Positions 51,848 through 60,961 of a DNA stretch of 64,000 nt are shown piece by piece. The notes under the pieces are model-generated. The model searched no databases. It worked only from the letters and a program-made list of their open reading frames with translations, and was not told where the DNA came from. The translations under genes and the position numbers were made by a program. This DNA comes from Pseudomonas sp. ML2-2023-3 (lineage in GTDB: Bacteria; Pseudomonadota; Gammaproteobacteria; Pseudomonadales; Pseudomonadaceae): contig NZ_CP146343.1 of assembly GCF_037055275.1 (NCBI RefSeq), positions 2,886,501 to 2,950,500 on the forward strand. The letters are read 5' to 3'. Position 1 is the first letter of the stretch; each line of letters starts with the position of its first letter.

Positions 51848-52204
51848 TTAGCCCAGTTCGCTGACGTAGGTACCGGTGCCCTTTAGGATGTTCTGCAAGG
51901 TTTCTTCGACTTCTGCCAGGTCTGCGGCTGCCGTGTTGTGGCGGATTTCCAGGTGGTCGTCGCCCTTGAGCACGTCTGTATCGCCCGCGCCGATTTCGAT
52001 CAGCAGGCGGGTAGGGCTCAAGGTGACCTTGATGCCGTCCAGTGTCGAAGGCTCGTCCTCAAGGGTGATTTCCAGCTCGTCTTCGTCGGGGTAGCGGGTC
52101 ATCAGGAACATTTCGCCGCTGTCAGTGTGGCAACACAGCATGGCCATGTTGTCTTCTTCGTCGTCGCACGGGTTGGCAAGCAGGTGGTCGGTGGTCATTT
52201 GCAT
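51848..52204 (-). CDS. Small acidic protein of unknown function
   Basis: 118 residues from the ATG at 52202-52204 (M-Q-M-T-T-D-H), which follows AGGAACTC; an in-frame ATG at 52294 would add 30 residues with no support. It is acidic (D-D-E-E-D-N, Y-P-D-E-D-E-L-E-I-T-L-E-D-E), with a conserved-looking C-C-H-T-D-S-G segment and no membrane helix or signal peptide. I do not recognise a function; similar small acidic proteins occur next to gdhB in pseudomonads. Confidence 0.75.
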   Translation of the reverse strand: MQMTTDHLLANPCDDEEDNMAMLCCHTDSGEMFLMTRYPDEDELEITLEDEPSTLDGIKVTLSPTRLLIEIGAGDTDVLKGDDHLEIRHNTAAADLAEVEETLQNILKGTGTYVSELG

Positions 52205-52697
52205 GGGGAGTTCCTGGCGCTCTGGGCGCGGGCAAGTCGAACAGGGGCGGATTTTGCCAGTCTCAACCGATTTGTGCATGCGGGAATGGCGCAACAGGGC
52301 AAATGGTCAGTTATTTCTGAGACTGACTTGAGAAAGTACGGTGCTTCTATGAAGGTTTTTCGCTTGTGAATGCTAGGGTTATTCCCTGACAGCACGTGAG
52401 GTTGCGTCCCGATGACCGAATATGTCGCCGCACCGTAAGCAGGTTGTGCGGCTCAATCGTTAAGCTGCGCGGTGATAGTTATCTCTAAAGGCACAGCCTG
52501 TTTATCCGGCAGTCGTTTTTGTAGATACCCATCCTGGAGCGTGAATGTGACCCGTGGGTCACGGCCAGCTTCACCTCCCTGTCATGCTGTGCGTAGAAGG
52601 TAACTGCCAAGATAGGCCTTGCACAGTATTGACAGCTCCCTCGCGGGAACAGCATGCGACGCTTCTCTCAATAACAAGCCCAAGCGGAGTACCACAG
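52205..52697. other. Gap upstream of gdhB
   Basis: About 490 bases with no supported gene. It contains the divergent promoter areas of the small acidic protein and gdhB, and the palindrome listed at 52547-52562. An open frame extends upstream of gdhB to 52554 but lacks a ribosome-binding site. Confidence 0.45.
52547..52562. promoter_or_regulatory. Palindrome upstream of gdhB
   Basis: GTGACCC and GGGTCAC are perfect 7-bp arms around a GT spacer, about 135 bases before the gdhB start. A regulator site for glutamate/arginine catabolism is possible, but no family match was established. Confidence 0.35.
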
Positions 52698-55600
52698 ATG
52701 GCGTTCTTCACCGCAGCCAGCAAAGCCGACTTCCAGCATCAACTGCAAGCAGCACTGGCGCAGCACATCAGTGAACAGGCACTGCCACAAGTGGCGCTGT
52801 TCGCTGAGCAATTCTTCGGCATCATTTCTCTGGATGAACTCACCCAACGTCGGATGTCCGACCTGGCCGGCTGCACACTGTCGGCCTGGCGTCTGCTGGA
52901 ACGCTTCGACCCTGCGCAGCCGCAAGTGCGGGTCTTCAACCCCGATTACGAACGCCACGGCTGGCAGTCGACGCACACTGCCGTCGAGGTGCTGCATCAT
53001 GACTTGCCGTTCCTGGTGGACTCGGTGCGTACCGAGCTGAACCGTCGCGGTTACAGCATCCATACCCTGCAAACCACGGTATTGAGCGTTCGCCGCGGCA
53101 GCAAGGGGGAGTTGCTGGAAATCCTGCCCAAGGGCACTTCAGGGGAAGGCGTCTCGCAAGAGTCGCTGATGTACCTGGAAATCGATCGCTGCGCCCACGT
53201 AGCCGAATTGAATGTGCTGAGCAAGGAACTGGAGCAGGTTCTGGGTGAAGTGCGCGTGGCGGTAGCTGACTTTGAGCCGATGAAGGCCAAGGTTCAGGAG
53301 TTGCTGGCCAGTGTCGATCACTGCCAGTACGCCGTCGATGCCGATGAGAAAGCCGAAGTCAAAAGCTTCCTGGAATGGCTGGTGGGTAACCACTTCACTT
53401 TCCTGGGCTACGAAGAATTTGTGGTACGTGACGAGGCGGATGGCGGGCATATTGAATATGACGCCGACTCCTTCCTCGGTCTGACCAAACTGCTGCGCGC
53501 GGGCCTGACTGCCGAAGACCTGCGTATCGAAGATTACGCCGTCAGCTACCTGCGCATGCCGACCCTGTTGTCGTTTGCCAAGGCGGCACATCCTAGCCGC
53601 GTTCATCGCCCGGCTTACCCGGACTATGTGTCGATCCGCCAGATCGATGCTGACGGCAAGGTCATCAAGGAATGCCGCTTCATGGGCTTGTACACCTCCT
53701 CGGTGTACGGCGAAAGCGTGCGGGTGATCCCTTATATCCGTCGCAAGGTTGCAGAAATCGAACGTCGCTCGGGCTTCCAGCCCAAGGCTCACCTGGGCAA
53801 GGAACTGGCCCAGGTCGTTGAAGTGCTGCCCCGTGATGACTTGTTCCAGACGCCGGTGGATGAGTTGTTCACCACTGTGATGTCGATTGTGCAAATCCAG
53901 GAGCGCAACAAGATTCGCGTGTTCCTGCGCAAAGACCCGTATGGCCGTTTCTGCTATTGCCTGGCCTACGTGCCGCGTGATGTGTACTCCACCGAAGTGC
54001 GGCAGAAGATCCAGCAGGTGCTGATGGAGCGTCTGCAGGCCTCTGATTGCGAGTTCTGGACCTTCTTCTCTGAGTCGGTACTGGCCCGTGTGCAGCTGAT
54101 TTTGCGGGTTGATCCAAAGAACCGGATCGATATCGACCCGCTGCTGCTGGAAAAAGAAGTGATCCAGGCCTGCCGCAGCTGGCAGGACGACTATGCAAGT
54201 CTGGTGGTTGAAAGCTTTGGCGAGGCCAACGGCACTAAAGTGCTGTCTGACTTCCCTAAAGGCTTCCCGGCAGGTTACCGCGAGCGCTTTGCCGCGCACT
54301 CTGCCGTGGTCGACATGCAGCACCTGATGAGCCTGAGCGATAAAAACCCGCTGGTGATGAGTTTCTATCAGCCTCTGGGTCAGAGCGCCGGTCAGGAACT
54401 GCATTGCAAGCTGTACCACGCCGACACGCCGCTGGCGCTGTCCGATGTGTTGCCGATTCTGGAAAACCTTGGCCTGCGCGTCCTGGGTGAATTCCCGTAT
54501 CGCCTGCGTCACGCCAATGGTCGTGAGTTCTGGATCCATGACTTCGCCTTTACCGCGGGTGAAGGCTTGAACCTGGATATCCAGCAGCTCAATGACACGC
54601 TGCAGGATGCGTTCGTGCATATCGTGCGCGGCGATGCCGAGAACGATGCGTTCAACCGTCTGGTACTGACTGCCGGCTTGCCGTGGCGTGATGTGGCGTT
54701 GCTGCGTGCTTACGCCCGTTATCTGAAGCAGATCCGCCTGGGCTTTGACCTGGGTTACATCGCCAGCACCCTGAACAACCACACCGACATCGCTCGCGAA
54801 TTGACCCGGCTATTCAAGACCCGCTTCTACCTGGCGCGCAAGCTCACGGCCGAAGACCTGGAAGACAAGCAACTGCGTCTGGAACAGGCCATTCTGACGG
54901 CCCTGGACGACGTTCAGGTGCTTAACGAAGACCGTATCCTGCGTCGCTATCTGGATCTGATCAAAGCCACGCTGCGTACCAACTTCTACCAGCCGGACGC
55001 CAACGGTCACAACCGTTCGTACTTCAGCTTCAAGTTCAACCCGCACCTGATCCCCGAGCTGCCAAAGCCGGTGCCGAAGTTTGAAATCTTCGTTTACTCG
55101 CCACGGGTTGAAGGCGTGCACCTGCGCTTCGGTAACGTGGCTCGCGGCGGTTTGCGCTGGTCGGACCGTGAAGAAGATTTCCGTACCGAAGTGCTGGGCC
55201 TGGTTAAAGCTCAGCAAGTGAAGAACTCGGTCATCGTGCCGGTGGGTGCCAAGGGCGGTTTCGTACCGCGTCGCTTGCCATTGGGCGGCGGTCGTGACGA
55301 GATCCAGGCCGAGGCGATTGCCTGCTACCGGATCTTTATTTCCGGCCTGCTGGATATCACCGACAACTTGAAGGACGGCGCGCTGGTGCCGCCTTTGAAC
55401 GTGGTTCGTCACGACGACGATGACCCGTACCTGGTGGTCGCTGCCGACAAGGGCACTGCGACCTTCTCCGACATCGCCAACGGCATTGCCATCGATTACG
55501 GCTTCTGGCTGGGTGATGCGTTCGCGTCGGGAGGTTCGGCCGGTTATGACCATAAAAAGATGGGCATCACCGCCAAGGGCGCCTGGGTTGGCGTGCAGCG

Positions 55601-57554
55601 TCACTTTAAAGAGCGCGGGATCAACGTCCAGAAAGACAGCATCAGTGTGGTCGGTGTCGGCGACATGGCCGGTGACGTGTTCGGCAACGGCTTGTTAATG
55701 TCCGACAAGCTGCAGCTGGTTGCGGCCTTTAACCACCTGCATATCTTCATCGATCCAAACCCGGAGCCTGCCAATAGCTTCGTTGAACGTCAGCGCCTGT
55801 TCGATTTGCCGCGTTCGGCCTGGTCGGATTACGACACCAGCATCATGTCGGCGGGTGGCGGTATTTTCTCCCGTAGCGCAAAAAGCATCGCCATCTCCCC
55901 AGAGATGAAAGAGCGTTTCGCAATCACTGCCGACAAGCTGACCCCGACCGAACTGCTGAACGCCTTGCTCAAGGCGCCTGTGGATCTGTTGTGGAACGGC
56001 GGTATCGGCACTTACGTCAAAGCCAGCAGCGAAAGCCACGCCGATGTCGGCGACAAGGCCAACGATGCGTTGCGCGTCAATGGCAACGAATTGCGCTGCA
56101 AGGTAGTGGGTGAGGGCGGCAACCTGGGCATGACTCAACTGGGTCGTGTCGAGTTCAACCTCAACGGCGGTGGTTCCAACACCGACTTTATCGACAACGC
56201 CGGTGGCGTTGACTGCTCTGACCACGAAGTGAATATCAAGATCCTGCTCAACGAAGTTGTGCAGGCGGGTGATATGACCGAGAAGCAGCGCAATCAGTTG
56301 CTGGGCAGCATGACTGACGAAGTGGGCGGTCTGGTGCTGGGCAACAACTATAAGCAGACCCAGGCCATTTCGTTGGCGGCCCGTCGTGCTTATGAGCGAA
56401 TTGCTGAATACAAGCGCCTGATGAACGATCTGGAAGCCCGTGGCAAGCTGGATCGCGCCATTGAGTTCCTGCCGTCAGAAGAGCAGCTCAACGAGCGCGT
56501 TGCTGCAGGTCATGGCCTGACCCGTGCCGAGCTGTCGGTGCTGATCTCCTACAGCAAGATCGACCTCAAGGAAGCCTTGCTCAACTCTCTGGTGCCCGAT
56601 GATGACTATCTGACCCGGGACATGGAAACCGCGTTCCCGCCGATGCTGGTCAGCAAGTTTGCCGAAGCCATGCGTCGTCACCGTCTGAAGCGTGAAATCG
56701 TCAGCACCCAGATCGCCAACGATCTGGTCAACCACATGGGCATCACCTTTGTGGAGCGCTTGAAAGAGTCGACTGGCATGAGTGCGGCCAACGTGGCCGG
56801 TGCTTATGTGATCGTGCGGGATATTTTCCACCTCCCACACTGGTTCCGTCAGATCGAAGCGCTGGACTATCAGGTACCGGCTGAAATCCAGCTGGCGCTG
56901 ATGGATGAGCTGATGCGACTGGGCCGCCGTGCTACGCGCTGGTTCCTGCGCAGCCGTCGTAACGAACTGGACGCGGCGCGCGATGTGGCGCACTTCGGGC
57001 CGCATCTGGCAGCGTTGGGGCTCAAGCTCGACGAACTGCTGGAAGGCCCTACCCGCGAAGGCTGGCAGACCCGCTATCAGGCTTACGTAGCGGCGGGCGT
57101 GCCGGAGTTGCTAGCGCGGATGGTGGCGGGTACTACGCACCTGTACACCTTGCTGCCGATTATCGAGGCCTCGGATGTGACCGGCCAGAACGCTGCGGAT
57201 GTAGCCAAGGCGTATTTCACCGTGGGCAGCGCACTGGACCTGACCTGGTACTTGCAGCAGATCAGCAACTTGCCGGTAGAAAACAACTGGCAGGCGCTGG
57301 CTCGCGAAGCGTTCCGCGACGATATCGACTGGCAGCAGCGTGCAATTACCGTGTCGGTGTTGCAGATGACCGATGCCGGTGAAAGTATCGAAGCACGTCT
57401 TGCCTTGTGGCTTGAGCAGAACAACTCGATGGTTGAGCGCTGGCGCTCGATGCTGGTCGATCTGCGTGCCGCCACTGGCAACGACTACGCGATGTACGCG
57501 GTTGCCAACCGTGAACTGCTTGACCTGGCACTGAGCGGTCAATCAGTGGTCTGA
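52698..57554 (+). CDS. gdhB: NAD-specific glutamate dehydrogenase, 180-kDa type
   Basis: 1618 residues, the length of P. aeruginosa GdhB. The start is the ATG at 52698 (M-A-F-F-T-A-A-S-K). The N-terminal third holds the ACT-like regulatory regions. The catalytic core starts around residue 800 (V-A-R-G-G-L-R-W-S-D-R, then V-P-V-G-A-K-G-G-F with the conserved lysine), and the NAD-binding part follows (V-V-G-V-G-D-M-A-G-D-V-F-G-N-G, V-G-E-G-G-N-L-G-M-T). It oxidises glutamate to 2-oxoglutarate with NAD and serves arginine and glutamate catabolism. The gene is monocistronic with a terminator 15 bases downstream. Confidence 0.97.
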   Translation: MAFFTAASKADFQHQLQAALAQHISEQALPQVALFAEQFFGIISLDELTQRRMSDLAGCTLSAWRLLERFDPAQPQVRVFNPDYERHGWQSTHTAVEVLHHDLPFLVDSVRTELNRRGYSIHTLQTTVLSVRRGSKGELLEILPKGTSGEGVSQESLMYLEIDRCAHVAELNVLSKELEQVLGEVRVAVADFEPMKAKVQELLASVDHCQYAVDADEKAEVKSFLEWLVGNHFTFLGYEEFVVRDEADGGHIEYDADSFLGLTKLLRAGLTAEDLRIEDYAVSYLRMPTLLSFAKAAHPSRVHRPAYPDYVSIRQIDADGKVIKECRFMGLYTSSVYGESVRVIPYIRRKVAEIERRSGFQPKAHLGKELAQVVEVLPRDDLFQTPVDELFTTVMSIVQIQERNKIRVFLRKDPYGRFCYCLAYVPRDVYSTEVRQKIQQVLMERLQASDCEFWTFFSESVLARVQLILRVDPKNRIDIDPLLLEKEVIQACRSWQDDYASLVVESFGEANGTKVLSDFPKGFPAGYRERFAAHSAVVDMQHLMSLSDKNPLVMSFYQPLGQSAGQELHCKLYHADTPLALSDVLPILENLGLRVLGEFPYRLRHANGREFWIHDFAFTAGEGLNLDIQQLNDTLQDAFVHIVRGDAENDAFNRLVLTAGLPWRDVALLRAYARYLKQIRLGFDLGYIASTLNNHTDIARELTRLFKTRFYLARKLTAEDLEDKQLRLEQAILTALDDVQVLNEDRILRRYLDLIKATLRTNFYQPDANGHNRSYFSFKFNPHLIPELPKPVPKFEIFVYSPRVEGVHLRFGNVARGGLRWSDREEDFRTEVLGLVKAQQVKNSVIVPVGAKGGFVPRRLPLGGGRDEIQAEAIACYRIFISGLLDITDNLKDGALVPPLNVVRHDDDDPYLVVAADKGTATFSDIANGIAIDYGFWLGDAFASGGSAGYDHKKMGITAKGAWVGVQRHFKERGINVQKDSISVVGVGDMAGDVFGNGLLMSDKLQLVAAFNHLHIFIDPNPEPANSFVERQRLFDLPRSAWSDYDTSIMSAGGGIFSRSAKSIAISPEMKERFAITADKLTPTELLNALLKAPVDLLWNGGIGTYVKASSESHADVGDKANDALRVNGNELRCKVVGEGGNLGMTQLGRVEFNLNGGGSNTDFIDNAGGVDCSDHEVNIKILLNEVVQAGDMTEKQRNQLLGSMTDEVGGLVLGNNYKQTQAISLAARRAYERIAEYKRLMNDLEARGKLDRAIEFLPSEEQLNERVAAGHGLTRAELSVLISYSKIDLKEALLNSLVPDDDYLTRDMETAFPPMLVSKFAEAMRRHRLKREIVSTQIANDLVNHMGITFVERLKESTGMSAANVAGAYVIVRDIFHLPHWFRQIEALDYQVPAEIQLALMDELMRLGRRATRWFLRSRRNELDAARDVAHFGPHLAALGLKLDELLEGPTREGWQTRYQAYVAAGVPELLARMVAGTTHLYTLLPIIEASDVTGQNAADVAKAYFTVGSALDLTWYLQQISNLPVENNWQALAREAFRDDIDWQQRAITVSVLQMTDAGESIEARLALWLEQNNSMVERWRSMLVDLRAATGNDYAMYAVANRELLDLALSGQSVV

Positions 57555-57567
57555 CTGGCTGAGTAGC

Positions 57568-57607
57568 AAAAAAAGCCCCGACTCATGTTTAGTGAGTCGG
57601 GGCTTTG
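57568..57607. terminator. Bidirectional terminator between gdhB and the DUF4404 gene
   Basis: AAGCCCCGACTCA pairs with TGAGTCGGGGCTT around a 7-base loop; an A run on the left and a T-rich tail on the right make it work in both directions between convergent genes. Confidence 0.9.
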
Positions 57608-57629
57608 TTGTTTGTGGGGCTCCGGGTGA

Positions 57630-57893
57630 TCAGATCCCGATGTTGCCCAGGGTTTGTACGATGTTGCGCAGCGTGACGGCCAGGGTAGGGTGTTCGACCT
57701 CGAAGCGTTCTACGGCGAGGTTGACGCTGTCGGCCAGGCTGGTGTCGTTGGTCGCTTTCTCGATGTCGATCTGAGCCTGGATTTGTGTTGAGAGCTGGAC
57801 CAAGTGCTCACGCTCTTCTTGAGTGAGCGGCGGATTCTGTTCCAGTTGCTCGCGCAAGGTATTGAGTTGTTCTTGCAGGTCGCGGGCAGGCAT
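57630..57893 (-). CDS. DUF4404 family protein
   Basis: 87 residues from the ATG at 57891-57893 (M-P-A-R-D-L-Q-E-Q-L), which has AAAGG nine bases upstream. A further ATG nine bases earlier lies directly on the AAAGG and is unlikely to be used. It is fully helical and heptad-rich: an N-terminal coiled coil (L-N-T-L-R-E-Q-L-E-Q) and a C-terminal V-T-L-R-N-I-V-Q-T-L-G-N-I-G-I. The function is unknown. Confidence 0.85.
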   Translation of the reverse strand: MPARDLQEQLNTLREQLEQNPPLTQEEREHLVQLSTQIQAQIDIEKATNDTSLADSVNLAVERFEVEHPTLAVTLRNIVQTLGNIGI

Positions 57894-58199
57894 AGCATTC
57901 ATCCTTTATTGATAGGCTCTGGTGTAGACCTTCGCAATGAACAAAAGGTCTGTAAGGACCCTAGATTAATCCACTCGCGCCTGGAGTGCATGATCTCAAT
58001 CACAATCCCTTGTGCGTGTTTTTTCGGGGTGGCCAGCCGGTGGTTTCAAAAGAATCCCGGGGCTGTGGAACGTCTATCATCTACTCAAGTCTGTTTAGGG
58101 TATTGCTTGGGGGCTGCCTAAAAGACATTTGCCGTTATACTGATGATCTGACTCAGGGCATAGCGCCCAAGTATCAAGTAACTTCAGGGAGTTTTTGCT
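57894..58199. other. Gap between the DUF4404 gene and mlaA
   Basis: No gene seen. A TATACT (58136-58141) about 60 bases before mlaA is a plausible -10 element, with only a weak -35 match. The mlaA ribosome-binding site is the CAGGGAG at about 58185. Confidence 0.4.
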
Positions 58200-58889
58200 A
58201 TGCGCTGGACTGATCGTCTTGCTCAGCTATTTGTTTGTGCCGGTGTGGCCATGTTGCCATTGGCTGCCAATGCCGCCACTGAAGATGACCCGTGGGAAGG
58301 GTTTAACCGTGTCGTGTTCAAATTCAACGACACGATTGATACCTATGCCTTGAAGCCACTTGCCCAGGGCTATCAATACATCACTCCTCAGTTCCTGGAG
58401 GATGGCATCCACAACATGTACCGCAACATCGGTGACATCCGCAACCTGGCCAACGATGTCCTGCAGGCCAAGCCCCATGCTGCCGGTGTAGACACAGCCC
58501 GTCTGTTGCTCAACACCACGCTGGGTGTGGCCGGCTTCTTTGATCTGGGCACCAAGATGGGCCTGCATCGCAACAGCGAAGACTTTGGCCAGACCCTCGG
58601 GCGTTGGGGCGTTGAAAGCGGCCCTTATCTGGTGCTGCCGCTTCTGGGCCCTAGCACCGTACGTGATGCCGTGGGTATCTACCCGGACTCTTTCACCGAA
58701 CCGTACCGCTACATCAGTGATGTGCCGGCCCGTAACATGACCATCGGCATGGACCTGATTGATACCCGCGCCAGCTTGTTGTCAGCCGAAAAACTGATCA
58801 CGGGTGACAAGTACGTCTTTATCCGTAATGCGTACCTGCAAAACCGTGAATTCAAGGTCAAGGACGGTCAGGTAGTCGACGACTTTTAA
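58200..58889 (+). CDS. mlaA: MlaA/VacJ-family outer-membrane phospholipid transport protein
   Basis: 229 residues. The family signature P-W-E-G-F-N-R-V-V-F-K-F-N-D-T-I-D comes just after the signal peptide, followed by N-M-Y-R-N-I-G-D-I-R-N-L-A-N, L-L-L-N-T-T-L-G-V-A-G-F-F-D and F-G-Q-T-L-G-R-W-G-V. MlaA removes misplaced phospholipid from the outer leaflet and passes it to MlaC. The signal peptide ends A-N-A-A-T without a lipobox cysteine at the cleavage point, so the protein is probably not lipidated, unlike E. coli MlaA. The mlaBCDEF genes are not here. Confidence 0.92.
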   Translation: MRWTDRLAQLFVCAGVAMLPLAANAATEDDPWEGFNRVVFKFNDTIDTYALKPLAQGYQYITPQFLEDGIHNMYRNIGDIRNLANDVLQAKPHAAGVDTARLLLNTTLGVAGFFDLGTKMGLHRNSEDFGQTLGRWGVESGPYLVLPLLGPSTVRDAVGIYPDSFTEPYRYISDVPARNMTIGMDLIDTRASLLSAEKLITGDKYVFIRNAYLQNREFKVKDGQVVDDF

Positions 58890-58905
58890 ATCATTCGACC
58901 CTTGT

Positions 58906-58935
58906 AAAAAAAACGGCCCGAGCGGCCGTTTTTTT
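58906..58935 (+). terminator. Intrinsic terminator of mlaA
   Basis: An A run, ACGGCC, a short loop, GGCCGT and seven T residues. Confidence 0.88.
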
Positions 58936-59229
58936 AATGTTGCAGATGAGAAATACTCCGCTTTAGAGCCTTTCAGACCTAGGTTTTAGTTGCCGTTAAC
59001 GAGGTTCTTATAACCCGTGGGAATTTAACGTGACGAACACCTCAAACCACCATCGGCCTGAGCTTGAAACCCCCCGCGGATGGGAGTACCGTCTGCGCCT
59101 TACACGGGCACCTTTGTAGGATCGAGCAACACAGTCGATTTGAATCAGGGATGTTCACAAGCCAATTCAGTCGTGAGTCCGACGTATTCGAGATCTCGCG
59201 GCAACCTAATTCTGGCGCCGTTTGCCCAC
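58936..59229. other. Leader region of rssB
   Basis: About 290 bases without a supported gene. A GTG-started frame of 29 codons (59030 onward) has no family match and weak context. An in-frame extension of rssB to 59080 exists but is not supported by a ribosome-binding site. Confidence 0.4.
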
Positions 59230-60414
59230 ATGCAAAAAACCAGTGCCACGCTGCTGATCATTGATGACGACGAAGTAGTACGCGCCAGTCTGGCGGCCTA
59301 CTTGGAAGACAGCGGCTTCAGCGTCCTTCAGGCCAGTAATGGCTTGCAAGGGCTACAGGTGTTCGAGCAAGAGCAGCCGGATTTAGTCATCTGTGACCTG
59401 CGCATGCCGCAAATGAGTGGCCTGGAGCTGATTCGCCAGGTCAGCCTGCGGTCTGCGCAAACCCCGGTGATCGTCATCTCGGGTGCGGGCGTGATGAGCG
59501 ATGTGGTCGAGGCGTTGCGTCTGGGCGCTGCCGACTACCTGATCAAGCCCCTCGAAGATCTCGCCGTTCTGGAACACTCGGTCCACCGTGCGCTCGATCG
59601 TGCAAGGTTGCAGCTCGAAAACCAGCGCTATCGGGACAAGCTTGAGTCTGCAAACCGTGAGCTTGAGGCTAGCCTGCACTTGCTACAGGAAGACCAGAAC
59701 GCCGGCAGGCAAGTACAGATGAACATGCTGCCGATCAGCCCGTGGTCCATTGATGACTTTAATTTCGCTCATCAGATCATTCCGTCCCTGTACCTGTCCG
59801 GCGATTTTGTCGACTACTTCCGGGTTGACGAGCGTCGGGTAGCGTTTTACCTGGCTGACGTCTCCGGTCACGGCGCGTCCTCAGCGTTCGTCACGGTGTT
59901 GCTCAAGTTCATGACCACCCGCTTGCTGTTTGAATCCAAGCGCAACGGTACGTTGCCGGAGTTCAAGCCCTCCGAGGTGCTTGGGCACATCAACCGTGGC
60001 CTGATCAACTGCAAGTTGGGCAAGCACGTGACCATGGTGGGCGGCGTGATTGATGAAGAAACCGGTTTGCTGACTTACAGCATTGGCGGGCACCTGCCAC
60101 TGCCGGTGCTCTACACTCCTGACAGTGTGAGTTATCTTGAAGGGCGAGGGCTGCCCGTTGGTTTGTTCAACGAAGCCACGTATGAAGATCAGGTTCTGAA
60201 ACTGCCGGAATCCTTCAGCCTTACGCTGATGTCTGACGGAATTTTGGACCTTTTGACTGAGCCGACGCTCAAAGAGAAAGAAGCTGCGTTACCTCAGTTG
60301 GTGAAGGCAGCGGGCGGCAGCCTGGATGGTCTGCGCCAGGTGTTTGGATTAGCTACGCTAGGGGAGATGCCGGATGATATCGCCCTGTTGGTGTTAAGCA
60401 GGAATCTTAAATGA
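59230..60414 (+). CDS. rssB: Response regulator with PP2C-type phosphatase domain (RssB)
   Basis: 394 residues from the ATG at 59230, the same length as the P. aeruginosa protein. The receiver domain (1-120) has D-D-D at 12-14, the phosphorylation site Asp56 and Lys105 region (L-I-K-P-L). After a linker helix (about 125-165) comes a SpoIIE-like PP2C domain: S-G-D-F-V-D-Y, A-D-V-S-G-H-G-A-S-S-A, S-D-G-I-L-D and D-D-I-A-L-L-V-L carry the metal-binding aspartates. Such regulators dephosphorylate an anti-sigma antagonist; the next gene encodes one. The stop overlaps rssC by four bases. Confidence 0.93.
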   Translation: MQKTSATLLIIDDDEVVRASLAAYLEDSGFSVLQASNGLQGLQVFEQEQPDLVICDLRMPQMSGLELIRQVSLRSAQTPVIVISGAGVMSDVVEALRLGAADYLIKPLEDLAVLEHSVHRALDRARLQLENQRYRDKLESANRELEASLHLLQEDQNAGRQVQMNMLPISPWSIDDFNFAHQIIPSLYLSGDFVDYFRVDERRVAFYLADVSGHGASSAFVTVLLKFMTTRLLFESKRNGTLPEFKPSEVLGHINRGLINCKLGKHVTMVGGVIDEETGLLTYSIGGHLPLPVLYTPDSVSYLEGRGLPVGLFNEATYEDQVLKLPESFSLTLMSDGILDLLTEPTLKEKEAALPQLVKAAGGSLDGLRQVFGLATLGEMPDDIALLVLSRNLK

Positions 60415-60893
60415 GTACCGGTAGAATTCAGTTCGCCGAACAGGATGGCACCTTTGTCCTGAAGTTTGTGGGCGAAGTGCGTCTGACGTTGTGTTCGGCA
60501 CTGGATGCAACAATCGAGAGGATCTTCACTGCGTTGAACTTCAACGCCATTGTGATTGACCTCACTGAAACCCGCAGTATCGACAGCACTACACTGGGTT
60601 TGCTGGCGAAACTGTCGATTATGTCGCGCCAAAAAATAGGCCTGCTGCCGACGGTTGTCACCACCCACGAAGACATTACCCGACTGCTGGAGTCGATGGG
60701 CTTCGATCAGGTATTTAACATCATAGGCCAGCCGATTCCGTGCCCGGGATGCCTGACGGACTTGCCTTCACAGGATCAGTCCGAAGAAGTGGTTCGCGTC
60801 AAAGTGCTTGAAGCGCACAAGATCCTAATGGGGCTCAACGACTCCAATCGCGAAGCGTTCCATGACTTGGTGAATGCACTCGAGCGCCACTGA
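60411..60893 (+). CDS. rssC: STAS-domain anti-sigma-factor antagonist (RssC)
   Basis: 160 residues. The STAS domain (about 10-100) has L-N-F-N-A-I-V-I-D-L-T-E-T-R-S-I-D-S-T-T-L-G, where one of the serines after I-D would be the regulatory phospho-site. The C-terminal third has a C-P-G-C pair (about 107-110) and a helical tail. It is probably the partner of the RssB phosphatase in a partner-switching module governing the general stress response. Translation is coupled to rssB by an ATGA overlap. Confidence 0.92.
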   Translation: MSTGRIQFAEQDGTFVLKFVGEVRLTLCSALDATIERIFTALNFNAIVIDLTETRSIDSTTLGLLAKLSIMSRQKIGLLPTVVTTHEDITRLLESMGFDQVFNIIGQPIPCPGCLTDLPSQDQSEEVVRVKVLEAHKILMGLNDSNREAFHDLVNALERH

Positions 60894-60909
60894 GCAGGGT
60901 GCGGCACAT

Positions 60910-60948
60910 AAAAAAGGGGTCGTTCCTGTGCAGGAACGGCCCCTTTTT
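60910..60948. terminator. Bidirectional terminator between rssC and dusA
   Basis: AAAAAGGGG and CGTTCCTG pair with CAGGAACG and CCCCTTTTT; T tracts on both strands serve the convergent rssC and dusA genes. Confidence 0.9.
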
Positions 60949-60961
60949 AATTACCCCGGCT

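Noticed and set aside
59030..59119. A 29-codon GTG-started frame in the rssB leader
   Set aside because: Too short, no family match and no clear ribosome-binding site; chance is enough to explain it.
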